A stretch of 28,006 nt of DNA from NCBI GenBank assembly GCA_045646145.1, contig JAZRKE010000063.1, forward strand, positions 1 to 28,006, given 5' to 3'. Below, piece by piece: positions 7,020 through 15,417 of this stretch. Every line of letters starts with the position of its first letter. Position 1 is the first letter of the stretch. A program made the translations under genes and the position numbers. The DNA comes from SIG565 sp045646145. GTDB lineage: Bacteria > Bacillota > Clostridia > Oscillospirales > Acutalibacteraceae. The notes beneath the pieces are model-generated. The model worked only from the letters and a program-made list of their open reading frames with translations. It was not told where the DNA came from and searched no databases.

Positions 7020-7935
7020 ATTTTATAGTAGTAATATCATACGGGGTTGTCTGATAAACGAAATAGTTAAGCCAGTTTGAATAAAGCAGATTTGCGTGCG
7101 AGCGCCACGATACGAGAGGCGGCTTGGTCGCATCGTCATTCGGGAAATAATTTACGGGAATTTCTATTGGTTTACCCTCGCCTAAATCCCTTAAATATTC
7201 ATTTTTAAGGGTGTCAGAATCGTATTCGGGATGCCCTGTAATGAAAATCTGTCTGCCACCCTTATTGGAAACGGCAAAAATACCTGCAATATCGCTTGAC
7301 GCTAAAATTTTAAGTCCCTTTACAGCCTTTATATCCTCTCTTAGCACCGTTGTATGCCTCGAGTGCGGCACCATAAAGACGTCATCAAAACCTCTGAATA
7401 AAATTGACTGCTTATAGTCGGTTTTATGCGGAAAAATTCCGAACATTTTTTTATCGAGCGGCTTTTTATCAATTCCGTAATGATAGTAAAGCCCCGCCTG
7501 AGCGCCCCAACAGATATGAAGTGTGCTGTGAACGTGGGTTTTACTCCATTCCATTATTTCACACAGCTCTTCCCAATACTCAACCTCATTAAAGGGTAAA
7601 TGCTCAACGGGTGCGCCCGTTATAATCATACCGTCAAAGGTCAGATGCTTTACATCCTCAAAGGTTTTGTAAAAGGTGAAAAGATGCTCGGCCGAGGTGT
7701 TTTTGGACTGATGGCTTTTGGTGTGAATAAGCTCCAAATCCACCTGAAGCGGAGAGTTGCCGAGAAGCCTCGATAACTGAGTTTCGGTTTCGATTTTCTT
7801 GGGCATTAAATTAAGAAGCAGAATTTTCAGCGGACGGATATCCTGAGTTATGGCGCGTTTTTCGGTCATAACGAAGATATTTTCACCCTCAAGCGTTTTA
7901 ACGGCAGGTAAATCGTTTGGTATTTTAATCGGCAT
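7018..7935 (-). CDS. metAA: Homoserine O-acetyltransferase (MetA family)
   Basis: This enzyme acylates the homoserine hydroxyl as the first dedicated step of methionine synthesis. The 305-residue protein has the catalytic cysteine Cys142 in HICWGAQAG and GHPEYD with the catalytic-triad histidine region near residue 235. MetA proteins use acetyl- or succinyl-CoA depending on residue 111. Glu at this position (as here, in TGAPVE) marks acetyl-CoA users and Gly marks succinyl-CoA users. The product would therefore be O-acetylhomoserine, the substrate of the MetY enzyme encoded 30 nt upstream in the same operon. The start has a GGAGAA SD. Confidence 0.93.
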   Translation of the reverse strand: MPIKIPNDLPAVKTLEGENIFVMTEKRAITQDIRPLKILLLNLMPKKIETETQLSRLLGNSPLQVDLELIHTKSHQSKNTSAEHLFTFYKTFEDVKHLTFDGMIITGAPVEHLPFNEVEYWEELCEIMEWSKTHVHSTLHICWGAQAGLYYHYGIDKKPLDKKMFGIFPHKTDYKQSILFRGFDDVFMVPHSRHTTVLREDIKAVKGLKILASSDIAGIFAVSNKGGRQIFITGHPEYDSDTLKNEYLRDLGEGKPIEIPVNYFPNDDATKPPLVSWRSHANLLYSNWLNYFVYQTTPYDITTIK

Positions 7936-7965
7936 TAAATAATTCTCCTAAATTTTTTCGTAATA

Positions 7966-9249
7966 TTAGATATTATCAAGTGCCTGTTTAATGTCGGCAA
8001 TCAGGTCCTCAGCGTTTTCAATTCCGCAAGAAAAACGAACAAGGTCGGGGGTAATACCCGCTTTGCTAAGCTCCTCATCGGTCATCTGGCGGTGTGTAGC
8101 ACTTGCGGGGTGCAGACAGCAGGTACGGGCATCTGCCACGTGGGTTTCAATGGCAGCAAGTCTCAGGTTTTTCATAAATGCCTCAGCCGCCTTACGTCCA
8201 CCCTTTACGCCAAAGGAAACAACACCGCAAGAGCCGTTGGGCAGATACTTCTGTGCTAAATCATAATATTTATCGCCCTCTAAAGATGGGTAAGTAACCC
8301 AAACAATGCGGTCATCGTTTTTAAGGAATTTAGCCACTGCTAAACCGTTTTCGCAATGCTTTTTCATACGAAGATGCAGACTCTCAAGACCTAAATTCAA
8401 CAAAAATGCGTTTTGAGGCGACTGAATTGAACCGAAATCACGCATTAACTGTGCAGTTGCCTTAGTGATATAGGCGCCCCCAAGGCCGAAGCGCTCGGTA
8501 TATGTAACACCGTGATAGCTGTCGTCCGGAGTGCAAAGCCCTGCAAACTTTTCGGGGTACTTAGTCCAGTCGAATTTACCCGAATCCACAATGCAACCGC
8601 CAACACCTGCTCCGTGTCCGTCCATATACTTGGTGGTTGAATGAATAACAATATCGGCGCCGAATTCAATCGGGCGGCAGTTAACGGGGGTTGCAAAGGT
8701 GTTATCGATTATAAGCGGAACGCCGTGGGCGTGAGCAGCAGATGCGAAGCGCTCAATATCGAGCACGGCTAAAGCAGGGTTAGCGATGGTCTCACCGAAT
8801 ACTGCCTTGGTGTTATCTTTGAATGCGGCATTTAGCTCCTCATCCGAGCAATCAGGAGAAACAAAGGTAAACTCAATACCCATTCTCTTCATTGTAACGG
8901 CAAAAAGGTTATATGTACCGCCGTAAATAGTAGAGCTTGATACAATATGATCACCGGCGGATGCGATATTGAAAATAGAATAGAAGGATGCTGCCTGACC
9001 GGATGAGGTCAGCATTGCGGCAGTACCGCCCTCCATATCGCAGATTTTTGCAGCTACATAGTCGTTAGTAGGATTCTGAAGTCTTGTATAGAAATAACCC
9101 GAAGCCTCCAAATCGAAGAGCTTGCCCATATCCTCACTAGTGGCATATTTAAAGGTAGTGCTCTGAACTATCGGGATTTGTCTTGGTTCGCCGTTTCCCG
9201 GGGTGTAACCGCCCTGAACGCACTTGGTTTCTATATTGTAATTATTCAT
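7966..9249 (-). CDS. metY: O-acetylhomoserine sulfhydrylase (aminocarboxypropyltransferase)
   Basis: This PLP enzyme of the Cys/Met metabolism family makes homocysteine directly from O-acetylhomoserine and sulfide. The 427-residue length and the long C-terminal half match MetY rather than the shorter MetB/MetC enzymes (~380). The PLP lysine is Lys207 in HSTTKYMDGHG. SSGQAA (about 82-87) binds the cofactor phosphate, and IIDNTFATP (about 180-188) supplies the aspartate that contacts the pyridine ring. A GGAGGG SD precedes the ATG. It is the first gene of metY-metA. The leader is only about 25 nt, too short for a SAM riboswitch or T-box, so regulation, if any, is by another route. Confidence 0.95.
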   Translation of the reverse strand: MNNYNIETKCVQGGYTPGNGEPRQIPIVQSTTFKYATSEDMGKLFDLEASGYFYTRLQNPTNDYVAAKICDMEGGTAAMLTSSGQAASFYSIFNIASAGDHIVSSSTIYGGTYNLFAVTMKRMGIEFTFVSPDCSDEELNAAFKDNTKAVFGETIANPALAVLDIERFASAAHAHGVPLIIDNTFATPVNCRPIEFGADIVIHSTTKYMDGHGAGVGGCIVDSGKFDWTKYPEKFAGLCTPDDSYHGVTYTERFGLGGAYITKATAQLMRDFGSIQSPQNAFLLNLGLESLHLRMKKHCENGLAVAKFLKNDDRIVWVTYPSLEGDKYYDLAQKYLPNGSCGVVSFGVKGGRKAAEAFMKNLRLAAIETHVADARTCCLHPASATHRQMTDEELSKAGITPDLVRFSCGIENAEDLIADIKQALDNI

Positions 9250-9279
9250 TATGTTCCCTCCAAATTCAAATTATTTAAT

Positions 9280-9308
9280 ATTATATATTTCTTTTTAGAT
9301 TTAGTCAA
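9280..9308 (-). promoter_or_regulatory. Sigma-A promoter of metY-metA
   Basis: On the minus strand, -35 TTGACT (9308..9303) and -10 TATAAT (9285..9280) have a 17-nt spacer. The -35 overlaps the stop codon of the upstream DUF5412-like gene. Confidence 0.8.
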
Positions 9309-9693
9309 GTTCGGGCACTTCATTTCTTGAATCGTAAACCTGACCTGTAGATATATTTATCAGCTTTTCATTAATACTTACGGTATTATTGCTTACCCAA
9401 CCGACTATGGCACTATCGGTACCTAATTGCCAGAAAATATTGCGCTCACTCTTACTGCCGTCCGACAGTATGGTGGCAACAGCGCCGCGAATGGCTGTAG
9501 TACCGGGGGCATTTACTTTATAAAGGCTCACAGTGGTCTCACCGTCAGGCGACATTGAAGAATATAAGAATTCGCCCACCGGTAAAACCTCGATATTATC
9601 AAAAAAACTATCCTTGATAGTCCAGCCGATATTAAAGGCAGATACAATTAAAATTACCGATAAAATACAGGCTGTAATTCTTTTTATAATCAA
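9301..9693 (-). CDS. DUF5412-like membrane-anchored protein
   Basis: The 130-residue protein has one N-terminal hydrophobic segment (about 5-25), a signal sequence or anchor without a lipobox cysteine, and an extracytoplasmic domain. Blocks such as SPDGETTVSLYKV, AIRGAV and NIFWQLGTDSAIVGWVSNNT resemble the DUF5412 family of small Firmicutes surface proteins. That is recognition from memory, and the function of the family is not known. The start is a TTG whose bases overlap the TGA stop of the preceding gene (TTGA), with a GGGGGTG SD, so translation is probably coupled. It is the third gene after pcrA. Confidence 0.6.
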   Translation of the reverse strand: MIIKRITACILSVILIVSAFNIGWTIKDSFFDNIEVLPVGEFLYSSMSPDGETTVSLYKVNAPGTTAIRGAVATILSDGSKSERNIFWQLGTDSAIVGWVSNNTVSINEKLINISTGQVYDSRNEVPELD

Positions 9694-10487
9694 AGCGCGG
9701 CACCCCCTGTATAGCTTCTCAGTTTTGAATTATAATATACCGTGGCATAGCGCGAGTGTATAATATAGCACATACAAAAATACGGCAGCGTGAACACTAA
9801 AGGTGCAAAAAATACCGATAAAATTATCCACCCTGAAAGGCTTAAAATAAGGGTTATAAAATTACCTATGCTTACCCTCGATACCGTATATGCCTTCGTA
9901 ATACATTCGGTATTATCCATATTTTCACCCGCTATGAAAATGAACGGTGCGAGATAGTAGCGCGACATAATATAAATTATACAGCAGATTGCAATTGCGC
10001 GCAGTACAAATGAGAAAATCCATATATTTGAAAACCATAGCGGTGCAACGGAATTTGCGAACAAAACCGAAGAGAATTTTGATACCAAATCTATAATAAA
10101 GGACGGTAAAAGCAGGGCTATAGCCTTTAAAACTATTTTACTAAGCAGCAGGAAAATAAAGTTCATAAGTCTTTTATAAACCCCGATATCCGAAAAATAA
10201 TAAAAAATTTCGGATATGCCAAGTGGCGCTTCGGCGGCTAACGACCAATATATTCGCAAAACCCCGAAAAAGAGGGGCAGATAGATAAAAAGCAGTGCCA
10301 CGCCCAGTATGACATACATCATCACCTGTGCCAAAACACTAGAAAAAATGTATTCAATAAAGGAAAAAAGGTTGATTGCCACCAAGAAAAACGCAAGCGG
10401 AATAACTGCCACTATAATGGCAGCGGGCCACTCGGATTTAAGTGTTGCGAGTGCGGTTTTCTTAACTGCTATACTGCTTGGAAACAT
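9690..10487 (-). CDS. Multi-pass membrane protein, possibly DUF975-like
   Basis: The 265-residue protein has about six hydrophobic segments: near 23-45, 55-75, 105-130, 150-178, 208-230 and 230-245. A short conserved-looking stretch, YYLAPFIFIAGENMDNTECITKAY, precedes the last helices. That arrangement resembles the DUF975 membrane family, in which a similar SY/RYxLAP...A...S motif occurs, but the match is weak. The start has a GAGGGAG SD. It lies 25 nt after pcrA and overlaps the downstream DUF5412-like gene by 4 nt, so all three are likely cotranscribed. The role is unknown. A partnership with the DUF5412-like protein at the envelope is inference from the overlap. Confidence 0.6.
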   Translation of the reverse strand: MFPSSIAVKKTALATLKSEWPAAIIVAVIPLAFFLVAINLFSFIEYIFSSVLAQVMMYVILGVALLFIYLPLFFGVLRIYWSLAAEAPLGISEIFYYFSDIGVYKRLMNFIFLLLSKIVLKAIALLLPSFIIDLVSKFSSVLFANSVAPLWFSNIWIFSFVLRAIAICCIIYIMSRYYLAPFIFIAGENMDNTECITKAYTVSRVSIGNFITLILSLSGWIILSVFFAPLVFTLPYFCMCYIIHSRYATVYYNSKLRSYTGGAAL

Positions 10488-10512
10488 AATTTTATCTCCC
10501 TCTACCTATATA

Positions 10513-12864
10513 TTACACTAAAATTTTCAACTTAGCGTAATTTGCCATAAGTTTTTTAGTTCCAACATTTTTAAAGTGGATTTCGAGCATATAATCGTCA
10601 GAAACTTTCTGAACCGATGTGATTATACCCTCTCCGAAGGTGCGGTGCTCAACCTCCATACCGAGCGTGTAATCAGTTCTGCTCTGCTTAGTGTGTGAAG
10701 TAGCAACATTGACTGTATATTTGGAGGGCTTTGGATTATAAACCCTCTGCGAGTAGCCATAAGAGCTACCGAAGCTATAGGACGGTGCCTCACTCGAGCT
10801 TTCGCACAACTCCTCGGGAATTTCATTTAAAAATCGCGAAGAAGGATTTCTACCCGTAGAGCCGTAAAGCATACGCGTGGAGGCATTAGTAAGAGTTAAA
10901 TTTTTCTTAGCTCTGGTTATCGCCACATAGGCAAGGCGCCTTTCCTCCTCAATTTCTTCAGGGCCTCCGTAAATCGACTGGTTTCCGGGGAAAATGCCCT
11001 CTTCCATACCGATTATGTAGACCTTCGAGAATTCAAGTCCCTTAGCAGAATGTATCGTCATAAGTACAACACGGTCCTCGGTGCCGTCTAATGAATCAAT
11101 ATCGCTGAAAAGCGCAATTTCCTCTAAAAAGCCCGATAATGTGGGCTCTTCACTCTCCATCTCGTACTGAGCGATGTTTGAGCCGAGTTCGCGTATGTTA
11201 TCAATTCTGTCCTGCTCGGTGGGGCCCAGAGAATAAAGATACTGCATATAGCCGGTTTTTGATGCCGTTAGCTCCAAAAACTCACCTAACGGGATTTCAC
11301 CGGCCTGTTCGCGAAGCTCCTCAATTATAGCGCAGAATTCCTTAAGCTTAGAAGCCGCGCGGGAAAGCAAAGGGTAATCATCAGCCGTTTTAAACACCTC
11401 GAAAAGCGAAATGCCAAGGCTATCGGAAATCTGCTGAGCATTATTTACGGTTGTATCGCCGATTGAACGCTTGGGCTCGTTTACAATTCTTTTAAGCCGC
11501 AAATCGTCATAGGGGTTGTTAATAACGGTAAGATAGGCTAAAATATCCTTAATTTCTTTTCGCTCAAAGAATTTCATACCGCCTATGACCTTGTAAGGGA
11601 CACTGCTTCTTGCAAATACATTTTCAAGCGCGTTGGACTGCGCATTCATTCGATAAAGCACGGCGTGGTCGGAAAATTTAGCGCCACTGCTCACATTATC
11701 AAGAATACTGTCGGCAATATATTTGGCTTCGCTTCTTTCATCCAATGCCGTAAAAACGGTAATCTTATCACCCTCGCCGCTATCAGTCCAAAGGCTTTTG
11801 GACTTTCTGCCGCGATTGTTTTTAATCACCGAATTCGCCGCATCAAGTATATTCTGGGTAGAGCGATAGTTCTGCTCCAAGCGTATTACCTTGCTGTCAG
11901 GGTACTCATCCTCAAAGCTTAAAATATTTTCGATAGATGCGCCTCTGAAACGGTAGATACTCTGGTCATCATCACCCACAACGCAGATATTTCTGCGCCC
12001 TGAGGAGAGCTCGCGCACCAGCACATACTGAGCGTGGTTGGTATCCTGATACTCATCCACCATAATATATTTAAAGCGGTTTTGATAATAATTTAAAACA
12101 TCTGGATTAGTCTCGAACAACTTGACGGTATTGTAAATCATATCGTCAAAATCCATAGCGTCGTTATTTATAAGCCGTGCCTGATATTTTTTATAAAGCA
12201 GTGCTATTTTTGCCATTCGGTAATCGCTGCCGCAATTATTTGCAAACTCCTCAGGGGAAATAAGCTTATCCTTAGCCGAAGAAATTTCTTTTAACACCAA
12301 TTTGTGTGATAAAATTTTATCGTCTATCTCCTCAGCCTTCATTATTTCCTTCATCTGTTTGCGCTGGTCGTCGGTATCGTATATAGTGAAATGCGATGTG
12401 TAGCCGATTTTATCGGCGTGTCGGCGCAGTATCTTACCGCATATAGAGTGAAATGTTCCTGCATTTACATCCTTAGCGGCATCCCCCAGCCTTAAAGCAA
12501 TTCTATCCTTTAATTCCTCTGCCGCCTTGTTGGTGAATGTAATTGCCAAAATCTCCCAAGGCTTTGCAGGATAACGGCTTAGCTGAGGTATATTGATACT
12601 TTCTGCCTGTCCGCTTAAATAATCGTTAATCTGCTGTATCTGGGTATCAGTTAAATAAGGCGCATCCTCACTTTTATATGCGCTGCCGTATTTGACAAGA
12701 CAGGCTATTCGGTTTACAAGCACGGTGGTTTTCCCCGACCCCGCACCCGCAAGCACCAAAAGAGGCCCCTCGGTAGTGGTTACGGCCTCAAACTGTCTGC
12801 CATTCATACTGCTATATTCTTTTTCTATTACTTTATTTCTTAAATCTATAAGATTCTGCAACAT
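10513..12864 (-). CDS. pcrA: ATP-dependent DNA helicase PcrA/UvrD family
   Basis: This SF1A 3'-5' DNA helicase acts in nucleotide excision repair, in replication-transcription conflict resolution and in rolling-circle replication. The start is placed at the ATG at 12864 (MLQNLID) because GGGAG lies 8 nt upstream. The in-frame ATG at 12879 has no SD. The resulting 783 residues fit the family. Visible motifs are the Q motif near NGRQFEAV (21-28), Walker A AGAGSGKT (40-47), VDEYQDTN (motif II), VVGDDDQSIYRFRGA (motif III), EQNYRS (motif IV), HSAKGLEFSKVYIIGMEEG (motif V) and VAITRAKK (motif VI). The C-terminal end has the small Tudor-like fold common in PcrA (GMEVEHRTFGEGII), which contacts RNA polymerase in Bacillus. 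Confidence 0.95.
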   Translation of the reverse strand: MLQNLIDLRNKVIEKEYSSMNGRQFEAVTTTEGPLLVLAGAGSGKTTVLVNRIACLVKYGSAYKSEDAPYLTDTQIQQINDYLSGQAESINIPQLSRYPAKPWEILAITFTNKAAEELKDRIALRLGDAAKDVNAGTFHSICGKILRRHADKIGYTSHFTIYDTDDQRKQMKEIMKAEEIDDKILSHKLVLKEISSAKDKLISPEEFANNCGSDYRMAKIALLYKKYQARLINNDAMDFDDMIYNTVKLFETNPDVLNYYQNRFKYIMVDEYQDTNHAQYVLVRELSSGRRNICVVGDDDQSIYRFRGASIENILSFEDEYPDSKVIRLEQNYRSTQNILDAANSVIKNNRGRKSKSLWTDSGEGDKITVFTALDERSEAKYIADSILDNVSSGAKFSDHAVLYRMNAQSNALENVFARSSVPYKVIGGMKFFERKEIKDILAYLTVINNPYDDLRLKRIVNEPKRSIGDTTVNNAQQISDSLGISLFEVFKTADDYPLLSRAASKLKEFCAIIEELREQAGEIPLGEFLELTASKTGYMQYLYSLGPTEQDRIDNIRELGSNIAQYEMESEEPTLSGFLEEIALFSDIDSLDGTEDRVVLMTIHSAKGLEFSKVYIIGMEEGIFPGNQSIYGGPEEIEEERRLAYVAITRAKKNLTLTNASTRMLYGSTGRNPSSRFLNEIPEELCESSSEAPSYSFGSSYGYSQRVYNPKPSKYTVNVATSHTKQSRTDYTLGMEVEHRTFGEGIITSVQKVSDDYMLEIHFKNVGTKKLMANYAKLKILV

Positions 12865-12896
12865 CGAATAAACTCCCATTTTAGTTTATGTAATTT

Positions 12897-12925
12897 ATTT
12901 TACAACAAATATTAAAATATATCAA
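12897..12925 (-). promoter_or_regulatory. Sigma-A promoter of pcrA
   Basis: On the minus strand, -35 TTGATA (12925..12920) and -10 TAAAAT (12902..12897) have a 17-nt spacer. It is divergent from, and adjacent to, the asnS promoter. Confidence 0.7.
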
Positions 12926-12934
12926 TAATTAAAA

Positions 12935-12963
12935 TTGACCTTTTGGTAAAATATGTGTATAAT
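12935..12963 (+). promoter_or_regulatory. Sigma-A promoter of asnS
   Basis: -35 TTGACC (12935-12940) and -10 TATAAT (12958-12963) have a 17-nt spacer. The leader is about 30 nt, so no T-box is present, although aminoacyl-tRNA synthetase genes in Firmicutes often have one. Confidence 0.8.
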
Positions 12964-12998
12964 ATAGGTTGTATAAATATTTTATCGGAGATGTTTTT

Positions 12999-14393
12999 AT
13001 GAAAAGAACCGAAATTAAACAAATTTTATCTGCCCCCGAAAACTTTACCGAAAGGGAATTAACAGTTTGCGGTTGGGTAAGAACTATTAGAAATTCTAAA
13101 AATATTGCCTTTATGCAGATAAATGACGGTAGCGCTTTTTCAGGGCTACAGGTAATTCTTGAGAGCGAAAAGCTGCCCGAATTTGAAGAGATTGTATCTC
13201 AGAATGTTGGCGCAGCGGTATCTGTTAAGGGAAATATTGTGCTTACCCCCGAAATGAAGCAGCCCTGTGAGTTACACGCGGCGTCAGTTTCGGTTGAGGG
13301 TACATCCACTCCCGATTATCCGCTGCAAAAAAAGCGCCATTCTCTTGAATTCCTGCGCACTATTCAGCACCTAAGACCCCGCACCAACACATTTTCTGCC
13401 GCCTTCAGAGTACGCTCTGTGGCAGCCGCCGCTATTCACGAATTTTTCCAAAGCCGCGGCTTTGTTTACGCCCACACCCCCCTTATCACCGCATCTGACG
13501 CTGAGGGTGCGGGTGAAATGTTCAGGGTTACAACACTGCCCGATAAAGAGCCGCCCTTAACCGAAGACGGAAAGGTTGACTATTCTCAGGACTTTTTCGG
13601 CAAGGCAACCTCGCTTACCGTTTCTGGTCAATTAGAGGGCGAGGCTATGGCTATGGCTTTCGGCAAAATCTACACCTTCGGCCCTACCTTCAGAGCCGAG
13701 AAGTCCTACACTGCACGTCATGCGGCAGAATTCTGGATGATTGAGCCCGAAATTGCCTTTGCAGACCTCGAGGACAATATGGAACTCGCAGGTGATATGC
13801 TTAAATTTGTGCTTAAATACGTTGTTGACCGCTGCCCCGAAGAACTTGCCTTCTTTGAGCAGCATTTTGAAAAGGGACTTAAAGAAAAACTTGATAAGGT
13901 AATTAATGCCGAATTCGCAACCGTTACCTATACCGAAGCGGTTGAACTTCTTAAAAATAGCGGAAAGGAATTCCAGTATCCTGTAGAGTGGGGCTGTGAT
14001 TTGCAGACCGAGCACGAGAGATACTTAACCGAAGAAATCTTTAACAAACCCCTCTTTGTTACTAACTATCCAAAGGAAATCAAGGCATTCTATATGCGAC
14101 TTAATGATGACGGCAAGACCGTTGCGGCAGTTGATGTTCTCGTTCCGGGCATTGGTGAGATTATCGGCGGCTCTCAGAGAGAGGAGCGCATTGACCTGCT
14201 TCTCAAGCGCATTGAGGAAATCGGTGCTACTGAGGCTGATTACGATTGGTATGTTGACCTTCGCCGTTACGGCGGTGCAAAGCACGCAGGCTTCGGCCTC
14301 GGCTTTGAAAGACTTATTATGTACATTACCGGTATTCAGAACATCCGCGATGTGCTTCCCTTCCCACGCACCACAGGCTCAGCAGAGTTTTAA
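12999..14393 (+). CDS. asnS: Asparagine--tRNA ligase
   Basis: This class IIb aminoacyl-tRNA synthetase charges tRNA-Asn with asparagine. The start is the ATG at 12999 (MKRTEIK), with a GGAG SD 9 nt upstream. An upstream in-frame TTG at 12969 lacks an SD and lies too close to the promoter. The 464 residues comprise an N-terminal OB-fold anticodon-binding domain (about 1-105, with VCGWVRTIRNSKNIAFMQIND) and a class II catalytic core. Motif 2 is FRAEKSYTARHAAEFWMIEPE, and motif 3 is GFGLGFERLIMYITGIQNIRD near the C terminus, ending in PFPRTTGSAEF. The C-terminal PFPRTxGxxEF form is typical of AsnS rather than AspS. Confidence 0.97.
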   Translation: MKRTEIKQILSAPENFTERELTVCGWVRTIRNSKNIAFMQINDGSAFSGLQVILESEKLPEFEEIVSQNVGAAVSVKGNIVLTPEMKQPCELHAASVSVEGTSTPDYPLQKKRHSLEFLRTIQHLRPRTNTFSAAFRVRSVAAAAIHEFFQSRGFVYAHTPLITASDAEGAGEMFRVTTLPDKEPPLTEDGKVDYSQDFFGKATSLTVSGQLEGEAMAMAFGKIYTFGPTFRAEKSYTARHAAEFWMIEPEIAFADLEDNMELAGDMLKFVLKYVVDRCPEELAFFEQHFEKGLKEKLDKVINAEFATVTYTEAVELLKNSGKEFQYPVEWGCDLQTEHERYLTEEIFNKPLFVTNYPKEIKAFYMRLNDDGKTVAAVDVLVPGIGEIIGGSQREERIDLLLKRIEEIGATEADYDWYVDLRRYGGAKHAGFGLGFERLIMYITGIQNIRDVLPFPRTTGSAEF

Positions 14394-14400
14394 AACTTCA

Positions 14401-14436
14401 AAGAACAGTAAGGAATTTCCTTACTGTTCTTTTTTA
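14401..14436 (+). terminator. Rho-independent terminator of asnS (shared with the convergent gene)
   Basis: A 14-bp perfect stem (14401-14414 with 14418-14431) is followed by a T-run to 14435. The convergent choloylglycine hydrolase gene ends at 14434, so the element probably also terminates that gene on the minus strand. Confidence 0.85.
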
Positions 14437-15366
14437 TGCCTCAATTACCTGCTTAGTATCTAAATTAAATGAATTCATATCGGTAATATTAAGTGCACAG
14501 CTATTATAGGTTTTATAGTAATAAACACCTTTTGAGGCGTTGCAGCAGCTCGAATACACAGTTTTATGAATATTGCCATCGGGCAAAATTACACAGCCGC
14601 TCGGCACTGCGACGCTATCTAAAATATGAAAAAATTGAGAAACATTTTCTTCCTCTGTTTCACTGCAGACCGAATTGAATTTTACAAACGCCGCCCTTAT
14701 AAAGCGCGACATAGAGGAAAAATCCCCAGGCAGAGAAAAGGCTCCAAGCCCATTTGAATAATTTTTAAATTCTAAAGCCGATGAAAATCTGTTATATGGC
14801 ACATTTGAAGAAAGAAAGGAAAAATTATTAAGATACATTCTGTGCATCGGGAATTCAGGATTATTTGTAAGGACACCGACATCGTTTTCATAGATTTTAA
14901 GCCTATTACCCGTCTGCTCCACGGTTATGCTCTCATATTTATCCGACACCATAAAATGAAGTCCTGTAGGCTTTAATTCATCGGAAAAGGCGGTGTCGCA
15001 AATTTTTATTTTTTTGAGTTTCTCTTTTGCGGCTCTTACGCTGTCGTTTAAAGCCAGTACCCATAAAATAAACTCAAAAGAGGCTATATACCCTTCTCCC
15101 TTACCCTTTGCATATTCAGCGTCGGTAAATCTGAGTGCCGCACAGGAAAGCCCCTTTTCATTGGTACCGTCAAAATAAAGCGGATAGCCGTTTACCGTAT
15201 TTGCCATACCTATAACGGCATAATGTCGGGTTGCCTCATCGCCGTTTGTGAATTTAATTGTGTAGTCCCTCGGAGTTACCGCAACACGCTGGCCGTAGCT
15301 GATATCCAAATCTAAATTTCTGCCGAAATAATTATCTCCGTTTACAAAATTTACTGCTGTACACAT
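14434..15366 (-). CDS. Choloylglycine hydrolase family protein (bile salt hydrolase / penicillin V acylase-like)
   Basis: This Ntn-hydrolase family cleaves linear amide bonds, deconjugating glycine- or taurine-conjugated bile salts or hydrolysing penicillin V or acyl-homoserine lactones. The 310-residue protein begins Met-Cys, so removal of Met exposes the Cys2 nucleophile without a signal peptide. That implies a cytoplasmic enzyme. Expected active-site residues are Arg16 and Asp19 (FGRNLD), Asn169 (LTNNP) and Arg221 (GDFSSMSRFIRAAF). The position that is Asn in characterised bile salt hydrolases (AGLNF) and Tyr in penicillin V acylases appears to be Arg79 (AALRF), so the substrate cannot be assigned confidently. 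The SD is GGCGG. The promoter is overlaid by a Fur-like box. It is a single-gene unit. Confidence 0.88.
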   Translation of the reverse strand: MCTAVNFVNGDNYFGRNLDLDISYGQRVAVTPRDYTIKFTNGDEATRHYAVIGMANTVNGYPLYFDGTNEKGLSCAALRFTDAEYAKGKGEGYIASFEFILWVLALNDSVRAAKEKLKKIKICDTAFSDELKPTGLHFMVSDKYESITVEQTGNRLKIYENDVGVLTNNPEFPMHRMYLNNFSFLSSNVPYNRFSSALEFKNYSNGLGAFSLPGDFSSMSRFIRAAFVKFNSVCSETEEENVSQFFHILDSVAVPSGCVILPDGNIHKTVYSSCCNASKGVYYYKTYNSCALNITDMNSFNLDTKQVIEA

Positions 15367-15381
15367 GAAAACACCGCCTTT

Positions 15382-15396
15382 TGATTATCATTATCA
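15382..15396 (-). promoter_or_regulatory. Fur-box-like operator over the choloylglycine hydrolase promoter
   Basis: The minus strand reads TGATAATGATAATCA, a 7-1-7 inverted repeat with one mismatch. Fourteen contiguous bases (GATAATGATAATCA) equal the first 14 of the E. coli Fur consensus, and 14 of 15 bases match the 7-1-7 TGATAATNATTATCA form used for Bacillus Fur. It covers the -10 hexamer, the classical repressor position. The sequence match is seen directly; binding by Fur (or a paralogue such as PerR or Zur) is inferred. Confidence 0.65.
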
Positions 15397-15417
15397 AAAA
15401 GCGGTTGTTTTAATCAA
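15390..15417 (-). promoter_or_regulatory. Sigma-A promoter of the choloylglycine hydrolase gene
   Basis: On the minus strand, -35 TTGATT (15417..15412) and -10 GATAAT (15395..15390) have a 16-nt spacer. Transcription would start close to the SD, giving a very short leader. Confidence 0.6.

Noticed and set aside
9250..9300. Possible SAM riboswitch or T-box upstream of metY-metA
   Set aside because: The promoter leaves only about 25 nt before the start codon, far too short for either element, and no terminator/antiterminator pair is present.
12864..12999. T-box leader for asnS
   Set aside because: The asnS promoter leaves a leader of about 30 nt with no T-box core sequence or terminator.
15371..15405. 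Hairpin over the choloylglycine hydrolase SD as an RNA switch
   Set aside because: The palindrome lies over the -10 of the likely promoter, so most of it would not be transcribed. A DNA operator (Fur-like) explains it better.
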